Assembly: GCA_963693365.1 (NCBI GenBank)
Contig: CAVNZM010000006.1
Coordinates: forward strand, 4,960,001-5,024,000
From: Amoebidium appalachense
Taxonomy: Eukaryota; Ichthyosporea
Reading direction: 5' to 3'
DNA length: 64,000 bases
This document shows, one piece after another, positions 18,038 to 30,176 of the stretch. The translations under genes were made by a program, and so were the position numbers. The notes under the pieces were generated by a model. It saw only the letters and a list, made by a program, of their open reading frames with translations, ran no database searches and had not been told where the DNA came from. The first letter of the stretch is position 1. Every line of letters starts with the position of its first letter.

Positions 18038-18517
18038 TGTAAACAACTGTACACATGAACTGTACATGTTTACTAAAGAATGTGATCTACTAGCACACGA
18101 TTCGTGCTTTGTCATGAATATCACATAAATATTATGTCCGCACCAATAGGACTCACTCTGACCTAAGAATTGAACCATATATGGTTCTTCCGCTGCATAC
18201 CACATAAACGAAGTGAACCAATAAGAGGTTTGCATAAATAGGACGAAGGTCTGACTGGCTCGGACCGCACCAGAATCACGAATGGCATGTTGCCACCCGC
18301 GCTGGCCGCGGATGAACCAATCCTGGGCCTTGATCCGAAACCTGGGGGCTATATAACAAAGCCGTCCCAGTACGGGGATCACATCAGTGAAGTCTGAGAC
18401 AGACTGAGTCGGCCCATAGTAAAAGCAACCTGGCCGCGTGTGCCTTTCTACCCGTTCTCTGTCTTTATTTTGATTCAGTTGTACTCTGCCTTATCCTAAC
18501 TAGTCCAACTGTTTACA
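18038..18517 (+). repeat. 5' LTR
   Basis: 480 bp, TG...CA ends with an 8-bp terminal inverted repeat (TGTAAACA). Carries three CCAAT boxes (near 18147, 18217 and 18315) and a TATA box near 18349, so U3 lies in the first 350 bp. Its antisense strand is open and runs in frame into the downstream half of the transporter. Confidence 0.95.
18349..18357 (+). promoter_or_regulatory. LTR TATA box
   Basis: CTATATAAC in a U3-like context, with upstream CCAAT boxes. It fixes the plus orientation of the element together with the polypurine tract. The copy in the 3' LTR (about 21469) would point toward the transporter's own 5' half in antisense. Confidence 0.6.
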
Positions 18518-18518
18518 T

Positions 18519-18562
18519 TGGCGACCGCGCAGTTCAAGAATGGCGACCGCGCAGTTCAAGAA
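18519..18562 (+). other. Putative primer binding site, tandemly duplicated
   Basis: TGGCGACCGCGCAGTTCAAG starts 1 nt after the 5' LTR, and the same unit is repeated head to tail about 22 bp later. A start at TGG fits a tRNA 3'-CCA primer. I could not match it to a specific tRNA. Confidence 0.5.
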
Positions 18563-19677
18563 TCTCGCATCCTTCGAATCTCACATCTTTCAATCAGCTC
18601 AAGAATCTCACATCTTTCAATTACCCCAAGAATCTGCCATGGCCGATCACAAATCCTTTTTACCACGATGATAGGTACATCTTTCCTTGTCCGACTTAGA
18701 ATATATACACCGACAAGTTTGAAGTGGCCAGCCCACCTACACGGAAAGAATTGAAAGCATGTAAAACGGCTTTTGCTACGACACAAAAAAAATGTGAAGA
18801 AAAACGAATACACAACGAAACAACGAATACACGAACAAACGAATAAAGAATTGCTAACGAAGCAATGAACCAACGAAAAACGAACCATCACGAATACACA
18901 ATGAAATAAAGAATTAACGACAAACGAATGCATAGAGGAAATACGAAATGAATGCAACACGAAAACAAAACGAAGTAACGAAGTTATCAAACGACAAAAA
19001 ACGAAAAACGAAAGCAAAATGAATTGGAAATACGAAAATGAAAGAACGAATGCACAACACTGCTTGGGTTGCAATGCACACAGCCCCCTCTATGTTAGGA
19101 AGAAAATAAAACCGTTGCCCTTGCGTGCATTGCGCTATTGCACACTGCCATCGTGTCCATGCCACCGCATGCACGTCCACACTCGCAAGCCAGATGCACG
19201 GCCACTTTCAGCACGAATGCATTTAAAGAAGAAGATAGTCGCTGTTCCTATAGCATGTAGGACATAAGGTGCTGTGAAAGTAGTTTTGCATGCATGCTTC
19301 GAATTTCTTGCTGTTGTCGAATACAGCATGCCCCATAGTTTAGCGCACAGGATGCACAACATGCGCATGAATGTATGCTGGCATGCCTAAACACATTACG
19401 AACATATGGCTCATGTATGGCCCTTCCTGGTGCCATGCAACAACGAATTTGCACTCTTGGTGCACAGAAGGCATGTAATAAAGTCGATGCAGAACTTTTG
19501 TTCGTGCATGCGAAACAAACGAAGCTGTGGGGTACGAATTTACAGGTAACTGCCAGTGTGTGGCAATACTGTACAAATACTATAACATACGAACTATGCT
19601 GTAAAGCCTGGAATACCTGCATGCAAATTAAAATTGCTGCCGGCACACCCCCACCAGAATAAAGAAAACAAAAGAAT

Positions 19678-19911
19678 GTGGTATGGGCACCGTTCCCTCA
19701 CAACCCCAGCATACAGCGTCAGTATTTTGGCTGGAAGCCTTTCAGTTTCGAATTACGAATACCCTCCTTCACTACTGAAGAAAGTGACGTGGAAGACGAA
19801 TACGAATACGAATGCAAGGTGTTGTTGACTAACACATCGGACCATCATGTGTACCTAGGCCCTGGTACGGAGGTGACCATGTTATTCCCTTGCAATATGA
19901 TGACACTGTAA
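19678..19911 (+). pseudogene. Retrotransposon pol remnant, protease-to-RT linker-like
   Basis: A 77-aa frame with an acidic stretch (EESDVEDEYEYE) followed by VLLTNTSDHHVYLGPGTEV. That pattern (short beta strands around N-T-S and a Gly-Thr turn) resembles the region between protease and reverse transcriptase in gypsy elements. The similarity is weak and assigned by pattern only. Confidence 0.35.
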
Positions 19912-20499
19912 CAATTTAGCACGTGCATACCCCACCAATGGGCACATGCGGGAGACAACCCCACAAGCTGCCTTATTGGGCACCTCTGCTAAAACGAATA
20001 TTCTTCTCACGAAGGAACAGAAGAATGCCACGAACACGAACCACACACTCCCCAGGCAGCTACTTACGTCTGATGTATGAAAGTAGTAGGTGTGTGAATT
20101 GGGTAACTCCATGAACACCAACACGAAAGAAAGCACAGCACAAAGCAGTTCCACGAACACGAATGGTTTTGGTTTTCCACACAACGAACAGAACCAACAG
20201 TAGGGCCACCTACAAATGAAGCAGAGGATGGGGCACCATCCAGACCTGCACTGGAGGATATGAAAACACGAAGCGCGCTCACGAAGTTGCTTACAAAAGA
20301 AAGGGCGACTGTGACGACTTTTCTTTTTAGGCCAAGCCTCCAGAAGAATGTATTATGCCTGGAATCCCCCTGCTCAACGAAAATGGCTGGCAAATGGGAT
20401 ACGAAAACTGCTCACGAATGGAAGCATGTGTTTTCTGAAGAAGGCTTGCTTTGCCTACCCTCTTCTTATGAATTATGAACCGGGTTTTTACTGGTTCTG

Positions 20500-20670
20500 A
20501 CGGGCTGATATATTTCTTTATGTCGCCCAACGAAGAACATTTAGGGCATTCTTATTCATGCTATTCCCGGCTCCGATGATGCAGGGTTAAAGCTGAAAGG
20601 AAAGAAGTGCTCTTTGTTCATGAAAGAAGTGGCTTTTCCGGCCATGGTGACTCGCCTTACAGTCTTAAGG
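20500..20670 (+). pseudogene. Decayed gypsy reverse-transcriptase remnant
   Basis: Short frames, offset by a frameshift near 20575, read SPNEEHL and then AGLKLKGKKCSLFMKEVAF. These match the gypsy RT pattern in which a Ser-x-x-Glu-x-His-Leu stretch is followed by GLxLxxxKCxFxxxxxxFLG. The catalytic YxDD box is not preserved, so the copy cannot encode an active enzyme. Confidence 0.6.
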
Positions 20671-21146
20671 TAGAACCGGGATAAGGAGCAGTGGCTAAGC
20701 CTTGAAGCTATCCACCACTACCTGAGCTACGAAGTGACCTAAGGCTTGAGTTATATTCATTATCGAATGTTTGGTATGATCATTCATCCACACAACCAAA
20801 TTACTCGCAATTGAAAACGAATCTGCGGGAGTTTCCTAAAAAGGAAAAACACCTAAAAAAGGAAAATATTACTTCTACAGAAAAAGCCAAGCACAGAGAC
20901 GAAGCGAACAATTCGCACGCACACTCTGCAACAATCTTCGCCACGAAAATGAAAACACAGAAGAATGCTGCATGAATTTGTGTTTTGGCAAATGAAGAAG
21001 TGCTCATAGACGTGCACAACTCTATTCCACCGTCCTTGCTCTGTTCTGTCCAGCAGCTCGGCACACACAAGAATTCTCGCTGAAGGTTGTTTATCGCCTC
21101 TCAGCCTGGTGGTTTGCTTGTCTAACGACACCACCAGGCTCCCGAC

Positions 21147-21157
21147 AAGGGGGGGAG
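21147..21157 (+). other. Polypurine tract
   Basis: AAGGGGGGGAG immediately before the 3' LTR, as expected for plus-strand DNA priming. Confidence 0.8.
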
Positions 21158-21637
21158 TGTAAACAACTGTACACATGAACTGTACATGTTTACTAAAGAA
21201 TGTGATCTACTAGCACACGATTCGTGCTTTGTCATGAATATCACATAAATATTATGTCCGCACCAATAGGACTCACTCTGACCTAAGAATTGAACCATAT
21301 ATGGTTCTTCCGCTGCATACCACATAAACGAAGTGAACCAATAAGAGGTTTGCATAAATAGGACGAAGGTCTGACTGGCTCGGACCGCACCAGAATCACG
21401 AATGGCATGTTGCCACCCGCGCTGGCCGCGGATGAACCAATCCTGGGCCTTGATCCGAAACCTGGGGGCTATATAACAAAGCCGTCCCAGTACGGGGATC
21501 ACATCAGTGAAGTCTGAGACAGACTGAGTCGGCCCATAGTAAAAGCAACCTGGCCGCGTGTGCCTTTCTACCCGTTCTCTGTCTTTATTTTGATTCAGTT
21601 GTACTCTGCCTTATCCTAACTAGTCCAACTGTTTACA
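21158..21637 (+). repeat. 3' LTR
   Basis: Same 480 bp as the 5' LTR at an offset of 3120; I found no mismatch when comparing line by line. Confidence 0.95.
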
Positions 21638-22536
21638 GCCGCGCCGTAATCCTCTACGAACGTCAGACCCCACGTACCGTCGGCATACGTGGTGCACACA
21701 TAACCCACCACGCCAAACAACGCTGCCAAAGAGTTGCGTGGATAATTCTTCATTACGTCCCACACCAAGAGGAAACGTGCACGTGCATACTCCGCCGCTC
21801 TTCCTTTTTTGCACTTTTGAGTGTGCGTGTTTAGGACAGAAGATTCCCCTACCTCTTCAACTTTTTTGTTCTTTTCGGTGTCGTTGCTTGCGGATTCTGT
21901 AGCACCAAACTCCAATTTAAACACATGGGATTCGCGTACACGTGACCGAGCGACAATGGCGACCGTACCGGGGAACACCGTAATAAGGTAAATCCCTCGC
22001 CAACCCCACAAGTTCATCTGGTCGACAGTAAGCGTGCTATTGAGAATATCGACAACAATAATCGTCAGTAGGGCACCAAAATATCCTTTTGTTAACATCA
22101 AGCCGCTGACCGCCCCGAGAAACCGCTTATCCTTTGTCTCTGCAAGCTGCACGCTGCACGTTCCCACCTCGCTGCCCACACGAAAACCTTGTAAGGAGCG
22201 CAGAATGATAAAAAGTGTTAACCCCGCCGTGCCCGCGACGTTACTGGACGAATAATATGTAGGAAGACCACCAGGCATAACTGTAGCAAAAGTCATACCA
22301 ATAATAGAAACAAGCATTGCTATTCTCCGACCGTGTATGTCGCCCAACCACCCAAAGAAGAGCGCGCCAACAGGACGCATGACAATGGTGAGCGAAAAAA
22401 CCAACCATGTGATGTTGCTGTTGCCTTGAAAGAAATTAACGTTCATTTCGTTGGATAGGTAACCGCAAATGTTGAACTCATACCATTCAAACACGTTACC
22501 AATGATTAGATACCATTGTGTAAGAAAAGAGCGCAT

Positions 22537-23622
<1,086 letters not shown>

Positions 23623-24020
23623 CAGAGGCCGTCCGTCCTTAAGATTGTCCGCTAACAAGATTCCGTCGATGCCGATTGTGCCGACGGGTCTATTTTCGGG
23701 ACAATCTTATCGCTTATGTGGGCAGAGGAGGTATGGGGGGCATATTTTCAAGCTGTATGACACCGTGATGGTTCCCCTAAAATGTCTTTTTCAGCATTTT
23801 GTTTATGCTTCACAATACCTTTGCGATTTTTGCGACCCCCCCCCTCCCCCCCCCCCCCCCCCCCCCCCCCTCCCCCCCGGGCCCTTCCCTCCTCCTTCTC
23901 AGAGGCCCAGTCCATCACTCCTAAGTAACCCACACAAACCGTGACACACGCGCAATCGTGCGCATGCGCAAACACACACACACGCACAACACATACAGCA
24001 CATACACACTACACCCACGT

Positions 24021-24086
<66 letters not shown>

Positions 24087-24475
24087 TTGTCGGCAGGCGT
24101 GCACATACCGTGGCACAGCTTCATTCTGGTAGACTCCCCCCCCCCCCCCCCCCCCCCCCCCCTCCCCCCCCCCCCCCTTTATTATTACGGTTACAGCCCC
24201 CCCCCCGACCCCCCCTCCCCTCCTTATTACGGCTACCGTCCCCCGGCCCCTTCCCCCCCTCCACCACCATCAAGCGGATCCGTTACCACCCCTTCAAGTT
24301 GCAATGATTAGCTAGGCCCCTCCTCCCCGGGCCCCTGTACCCCCCCCTTTTTTCCGGGGGCCTCCCCCACCAAGATTATGGACACGACCCGCAAAATTTG
24401 ACCCTCTATAATTGAAAATAAGATTGCGTCCCCACCCCCCTAAAAGCGTAGGATCTTAAGGGCGGACGGCCTCTG
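23623..24475. mobile_element. Non-autonomous Tc1/mariner-type element (MITE)
   Basis: Terminal inverted repeats of 23 bp at 23623-23645 and 24453-24475, starting CAGAGGCCGTCC and differing at one position, flanked on both sides by a TA target duplication. The element sits inside a (GT)n microsatellite that continues on both sides. The 853-bp interior holds (CA)n, poly-C and two short unique islands, and no transposase. TA target sites and CAG termini fit the Tc1/mariner group. Confidence 0.82.
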
Positions 24476-24649
24476 TACGTGTGTGTGTGTGTGTGTGTCC
24501 GGGGAGTGTGGGGGGGGGGGGGGGGGGGAGGGGAGGGGCCCGGGGATAGTGATGGTGACACGAGTATAAAATTTTAGTATGTTGGGTCTCACACATACTG
24601 GGGGGAGCGAGGGGAGGGAGGAAGGGGGGAGGGAGGGGGGGGGTTGGAA

Positions 24650-24785
24650 TGAGCACGGTTCGAAATACACATACACGACGAGAAGCATGGTGTAGGACAC
24701 ATGCAAAGGCAAACATTCAAGTATGAAATATCAGCAATGCTCACAGTATGCGTCATAAGCAGAGCCCATCCTCAGGGAGGAGGGG
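24650..24785 (+). repeat. Interspersed repeat family, copy G
   Basis: Divergent member of the family sharing ACACGACGAGAAGCATGGTG and CAGAGCCCATCCTCAGGGAG with the copy at 45897-46178. It borders a G-rich tract like the other copies. Confidence 0.65.
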
Positions 24786-25369
24786 GATCAAAATCAATAG
24801 CTCCTTAATTGGAAGAGGGGAGGGGGAGGAGGGGGGGGGGGGGGGGGGGGGGGGTTGGAAGGGTGGGTCGAGATCGAGATGAATATGGTCCTTTATTAGC
24901 TGCAGATTCAGTGCCACTATTTCCAAAGTCGCTACCCTAAGCTAAAAAGTCAATAATTATTGATCCTGCAAATGACTCAAAGCTCGGTTGCACATACATG
25001 ATCGTAAAGCAATCACTTTCGCGAATGCGACAATAGTCCTACGATACGTGCCCACATAAAAGAATAACATCATCTTATAACAAAAATCAACCACACAATA
25101 CGTCAAAGGCCACACAACTATGTACAAATGCATCTTAGCAAATAGCAGCGCTCCTAAATGAAACAGGTTACATGGTCTTCTATGATGAGCCATTAGACAT
25201 ACGTTAGGTATTTCCTGTCTTCGTTCGTTAGCAATCACTGACCTTGGGAAAAGAAGCGCTAGCATCTTTTACTCCTTACACTTGTATCTATAAAAGGTTA
25301 ATGTAATAGCGTCGTCCCCCCCCCCCCCCCCCCCCCCCCCCCAACACCCATTCGTGCACACGCGCGCGT

Positions 25370-25442
<73 letters not shown>

Positions 25443-25534
25443 GCACGCACACACTCACGTGCCCCCCCCCCCCCCCCCCCCCCCCTTCCCCCCCCCACAC
25501 ACACACACACCACACCGACACCTACGCATACACA
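24786..25534. other. Downstream region of the bHLH gene
   Basis: Poly-G at 24828-24854, about 350 bp of unique AT-rich sequence (24880-25300) that may be 3' UTR, then poly-C, (CA)n (25371-25435) and poly-C. No coding sequence seen. Confidence 0.5.
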
Positions 25535-25738
25535 TCACTTCTCCCCCTGCTGGGCCGGTGAATTTTTGGAGGCCCCTCTCTTCGGCTTCCCGGTAGCAGC
25601 CCGGGTGGGTGGAGGTTGTGTTGGTGGGCCACTGTTATTGGACCCATCACCATTAGGGGCATCCGTTTGCTGCTTTTCACTGCACGTATATATATCCGTG
25701 AATATATACTCTCTCTCATTGGGAGTCGGTGCCACCCC

Positions 25739-25776
<38 letters not shown>

Positions 25777-26365
25777 GGGGGGAGAGGGAGGGGGAAAGAG
25801 AGAGGCATGCACATTTGAGGGTGGCAAACAAAGAAGCAGAGACATGAAAACCACGAACACAAAAACACAAAACGAACACAGAAACAAAAAACGGAGGCAG
25901 GTACATGCTTTCTGTTCTTTTCTTTCATTCTTTCTTCTGTTTCTTGTTTTCCTATTCGTTTTCCTTCATCTTCTTCTTCTTCTTCTTCTTCTTCTTCTTC
26001 TTCTTCTTTTTTTTTTTTTTTTTTTTGTGAGGGGGGCGGGGGTGGGGGGGGGTGTGGGGGGATGGACTCACGATGTGATTTGTCTGTTTTCGTTTCTCAG
26101 CCTGTCCAACTCTTGAAGAAGCGTCTCTTTTTCTCGTTTGAGATGCTGCATGTAGTCGATGGCTGTGTGTGTGTGTGTTTGTGCGCGCGTGTGTACGTGT
26201 ACGTGTGTGTGTGTGTTCGTGTGCACAAGCAACCCGTCAATCATGACACCAGACGGCTTCATATACGAGACATATTTCGTCCCGTGCCCACAACAAAGGC
26301 CACCATACCAGCCCCCCCCCCCCCCCCCCCCCCCCCCCCCCTTCCCCCACGGCAACCAACCACAC

Positions 26366-26446
<81 letters not shown>

Positions 26447-27659
26447 GCCCCCCGGTGTCCAAAAACGTCTTGTACGTCCCCAGGGTTGCTCGTTGTCCCG
26501 TTTGCATTGCCCACATTCACTCCCTTTCCCTCTCCTTCTCCTTCTCCCTTCCCAGTTCCCTATTCAAATGCACCCATGCTTCCTTTTCCTTTTACCTTTA
26601 CCTTCCCATCAACACAACCCCCTCCCCCCCCCCCCCCCCCCCCCCCCCCCTCCCCCCCTTTCATCTTCAAGTCGCTACCCATATTCTCCTTTGACTTCAA
26701 CATTCCTAATTATCTCCCATTTTTCCATTCAAATTTCACACAAATTACTCAAATCTCACGCACTTTTTCTTATGATGTGGGCCTTGCTGTATTGCTGCCC
26801 CTTGCTGCTGTCTGCCGGTCCCAGTGTAGGTACCAACGCCATCAACTCAAAAAAACCATTCTGTGCCCCCCAAAAAACACGTCAACACTCCTTCCTTCAT
26901 GGGGTTAATATCTCTGTCTCCCCCCCCCCACCCCCCCCACCCCCCCCCCCCAAAAAAAAAAGAAAGAAAGAAAGAAAGAAAGAAAGAAGCACACACACAC
27001 ACCACACACACGCACGGGCGTCGCCACAACCACTCCTTTCTTGCGATACTCGGATCATGTTCCACCAACCCATCCCCCCCCCCCCCCCCCCCCCACTCCC
27101 CCTGCGGACGCTTAACCACAACCTCTCCGCAGGCAGATCCAGCCCCCCCCCTCCCCCTCCCCCCCCCCCTTTCCCCCCCCCCCCAAACACACACACACAC
27201 ACACACACCACCACACGTGCGCCACCACCAGCACTACCCACTCACACACCGCATTACCACCCACCACCCCCACATGTACAGTGACATCTTTGGCCCCATT
27301 CACACACGCATGCAAGCACACTCACATGCCCACATCCACCAACTAACTTACACCCACCCATGTACACACCTTCATATCGGCTCTGCGATTCTCCAAATAC
27401 CCCCTCCCCTCTTCTCCCCCCGGGGGCCTCTCCCGCCCACCACCCACAACTGCCATCTGCCTACCCACATTCACCTGCACATACACACACACACACACAC
27501 ACACATACACACACACACACACACCCACACACCTTGAGGTCGTCTCTCCTCTTCTTCTCCGAGTACTTGTGCGTGTTTTTCCTGTCCTCCACCATCTTAA
27601 CTAGGTCCGACGAGAACCCGAGCTCACTGCATATATCCATGTATGTCAACAAAACAGGC

Positions 27660-27719
<60 letters not shown>

Positions 27720-28677
27720 GAGGGGGGGGGGAGGGGGGGGGGGGGGGAGGGGAGGGGGGTTCCTACTGAACAAATGTAGGCTTGATAGGTATTTCGATTG
27801 TTTGAATGTCAGGACAAGGGGGGGGGGGGGGGGGGGGGGGAGGGGAGGGGGAGGGGAGGGGGGGGGGGGGGGGGGGTTTGAATGCGTCAAAAAGTACGAA
27901 GTACACAAGAACAAACGGATAACACGATGCAGAATGCAAGCCATACATAAAGAGTATGCATAATAAGCAGAGCCCATCCTCAGGGGGGGCCCACGTCATC
28001 CACAGTACCCGAGTTTCGACCTATTCCCCTCGTTAACGAAACCCAACTCAGATACTGTTTCACTTGAACATGAGTAGGTCACCCGTCTTGATCAGAGACG
28101 AGCAGGGTTGCTTATGCAGGCAAGGGCAGTGGGAAAGGCCGGGGGTTAAAGTTGCAGCAGTAAGCAGAAGCAAGAAAAATATAGATAGGAACTCAGGAGA
28201 CGGGGCTTCTAGGAAGCTCCCCCGTCGATACCTAAGTCGATACTTCCCTGGCTAACATACTACACCAGCTGAAAAGAATTAAGTCCCGAAGGCCACAGAA
28301 TTCGTAATCAGAGGGGAAAATATGAGATTTGACCCACGCCGCAGGGTAGTAACACGCTTACTAGGGCGGAACTTTATCGTCTTCGAACGGAAAGCTATGC
28401 CCCCGGATGTCAGCCGGAAATATGGTATCACCCATTGCTTTGGGCTTGAAAAAAGCCAAACCGATAGTCCGAGTTATGTTACGCCGGCGGGTAACATGCC
28501 GCATGGGTTCCAAGGGAGCTGTCGCCAACAGAGCGGTGTGTGCATGCGTGCGCGTAACGCAATGTGTGAAGTGTGTCTATAGCTATGAAAGGGGGTATGC
28601 AGAAGTGGACAGATGAAGTGTGTGGAGAGAAAAACAGTAAGAAGAAAAGTAGACACCGGTATGTGCAACCCCGCACA

Positions 28678-28714
<37 letters not shown>

Positions 28715-28773
28715 TAAGCGAAGATTACAGGTAATCAACCAGAACAACAAATGACAAGCAAAACAACAGGCGC

Positions 28774-28806
<33 letters not shown>

Positions 28807-28862
28807 AGGAAAAAGAAAGAGAGAGAGAGAGAGAGAGGGAGAGAGGGAGAGAGAGAGAGAGA

Positions 28863-28898
<36 letters not shown>

Positions 28899-29198
28899 GA
28901 TGTATGCGTTAGAGGGTTGGAAATATGGAGGAGACAACAAAGAGCAACAACAAAGCGTCACAAAGGTGGGAAATCCAAAATCAAACAATCTAAGCGTGCA
29001 GGCAGAAGACACTCGAACAGAGCCCATCATCAGGGGGGTTCCTATGCCTCCACGGAGAAGGGGGGGGGGGGGGGGGAGGGGGGAAGGGGGGGGGGGGGGG
29101 GGGGGGGGGGGAGTTGGGAAGGTTGCTACAGCATAGTCTAGTATAGTCTAACATGGTCCTATATGTTCATGTTCGTGCCTGCATGTGCGCATGTGTGT

Positions 29199-29243
<45 letters not shown>

Positions 29244-29823
29244 TGTGCGCACGCGCACGCACGATTGTACGAGCATGTGCACATGCAAATACACTATTGT
29301 ACCTGGGTGTTTGTGTGGTTTGCTTTGTGTGTGTGTATGTGTGTGTGTGTGTGTATGGGGGGGGGGGGGGGGGGGGCATGCAAGTCTGTGCGCGCCTGTG
29401 TGTGCATGTGCGTGCGTGTGTGCGTATGTGCGTGTGTGTGTGCGCGCGTAGGGGGAGGGGGGGGGTGGGGGAGGCGGGAGGGGGTTGGTAAAGTGCATGT
29501 GGGTGTGTGGATGTGTGGGTGTGCCCCTGCCAAGGCCTCTGCGTGTTTTCATGCCAACATGTGTTCAGCCTGTATGTGTGTGTGGATTGCTCAGCTCCGG
29601 GCACGTAACATATACGAACCTGCTACTTTATATTAATAGCCCTGATGTTGTACAACTGTGTATGTAAAAGTGTGTGCCCGTGCATGTGAATGCGCACCTG
29701 TGTGTGTGTGTGTGTGCGCGCGCGTGTATGTGTCTGTGTGCTGGGATTGTGCATGCCTTTAGGTTAAGTGTGTACACGCATGCGCACGATCATGTGTAGA
29801 TGTGTAGATGTGTTGAAGTGTTG

Positions 29824-29919
<96 letters not shown>

Positions 29920-30127
29920 GTGTGTGCGTGGTCCTGGTATTGTGCTGCTCTTAGAAAAACTGTGTATCAAGCTGTACCAGGGTTTGTGAGTGGGTGAGTA
30001 CGTGTGCGTGCGCATGTGTGTGTGGAAGTGTTTGTGTGTGCGCCTGTACATGTATGTGTACATGTGTGTGCACATGTGTGTGTCTGTGTGTGTGTGTGCG
30101 CGCGTGTGTGTGGTTGGTTGAGGGGAA

Positions 30128-30176
<49 letters not shown>

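Larger units (their letters stand above)
18038..21637 (+). mobile_element. Non-autonomous LTR retrotransposon (Ty3/gypsy-like remnant interior), inserted in the MFS gene
   Basis: Two 480-bp LTRs (18038-18517, 21158-21637) that look identical by eye, each beginning TGTAAACA and ending TGTTTACA. The 5-bp target duplication is GCCGC (18033-18037 and 21638-21642). A TGG-starting putative primer binding site follows the 5' LTR, and a polypurine tract AAGGGGGGGAG directly precedes the 3' LTR, so the element reads on the plus strand. The 2.6 kb interior has no long open frame, but short stretches resemble gypsy pol (see 19678-19911 and 20500-20670). Near-perfect LTR identity suggests recent insertion, while the decayed interior suggests that another copy supplied the proteins. 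Confidence 0.93.
17525..22536 (-). pseudogene. MFS transporter, metabolite:H+ symporter (KgtP/ProP-like), split by an LTR retrotransposon
   Basis: Coding sequence lies at 22536-21638 and 18032-17525. With the inserted element and one target-site copy discounted, the two parts join in frame and total 1407 nt (468 aa plus stop), the usual size of the family. N-terminal signatures: NVFEWYEFNICGYL (TM1), RPVGALFFGWLGDIHGRR (loop 2-3 motif), RSLQGFRVGSEVG (TM4). The C-terminal half has VSELFPTHLRVTGF and several hydrophobic helices up to the TAG stop. Family members carry small organic acids or osmolytes with protons across membranes; the substrate here cannot be told. The insertion falls after FVEDYGA in the central part and should abolish a normal transcript unless the element is spliced out. 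Another frame at 22541-22772 encodes a soluble-looking leader; whether it is a uORF or an N-terminus shifted by an indel is unclear. Confidence 0.88.

Noticed and set aside
19248-19662. 130-codon and 95-codon frames inside the LTR element
   Set aside because: Overlapping frames on opposite strands in a decayed interior, with no recognisable gag or pol motif.
20853-21176. Minus-strand frame next to the 3' LTR
   Set aside because: Crosses the polypurine tract and the LTR border, antisense to the element; no similarity seen.
26847-27284. Further exons of the bHLH gene near 27060 or 26860
   Set aside because: Candidate pieces lack good splice sites or encode low-complexity sequence that does not fit a bHLH loop.
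28322-28616. Small protein gene in a bHLH intron
   Set aside because: Two overlapping frames of similar length, no start context, no similarity; treated as unique intronic DNA.
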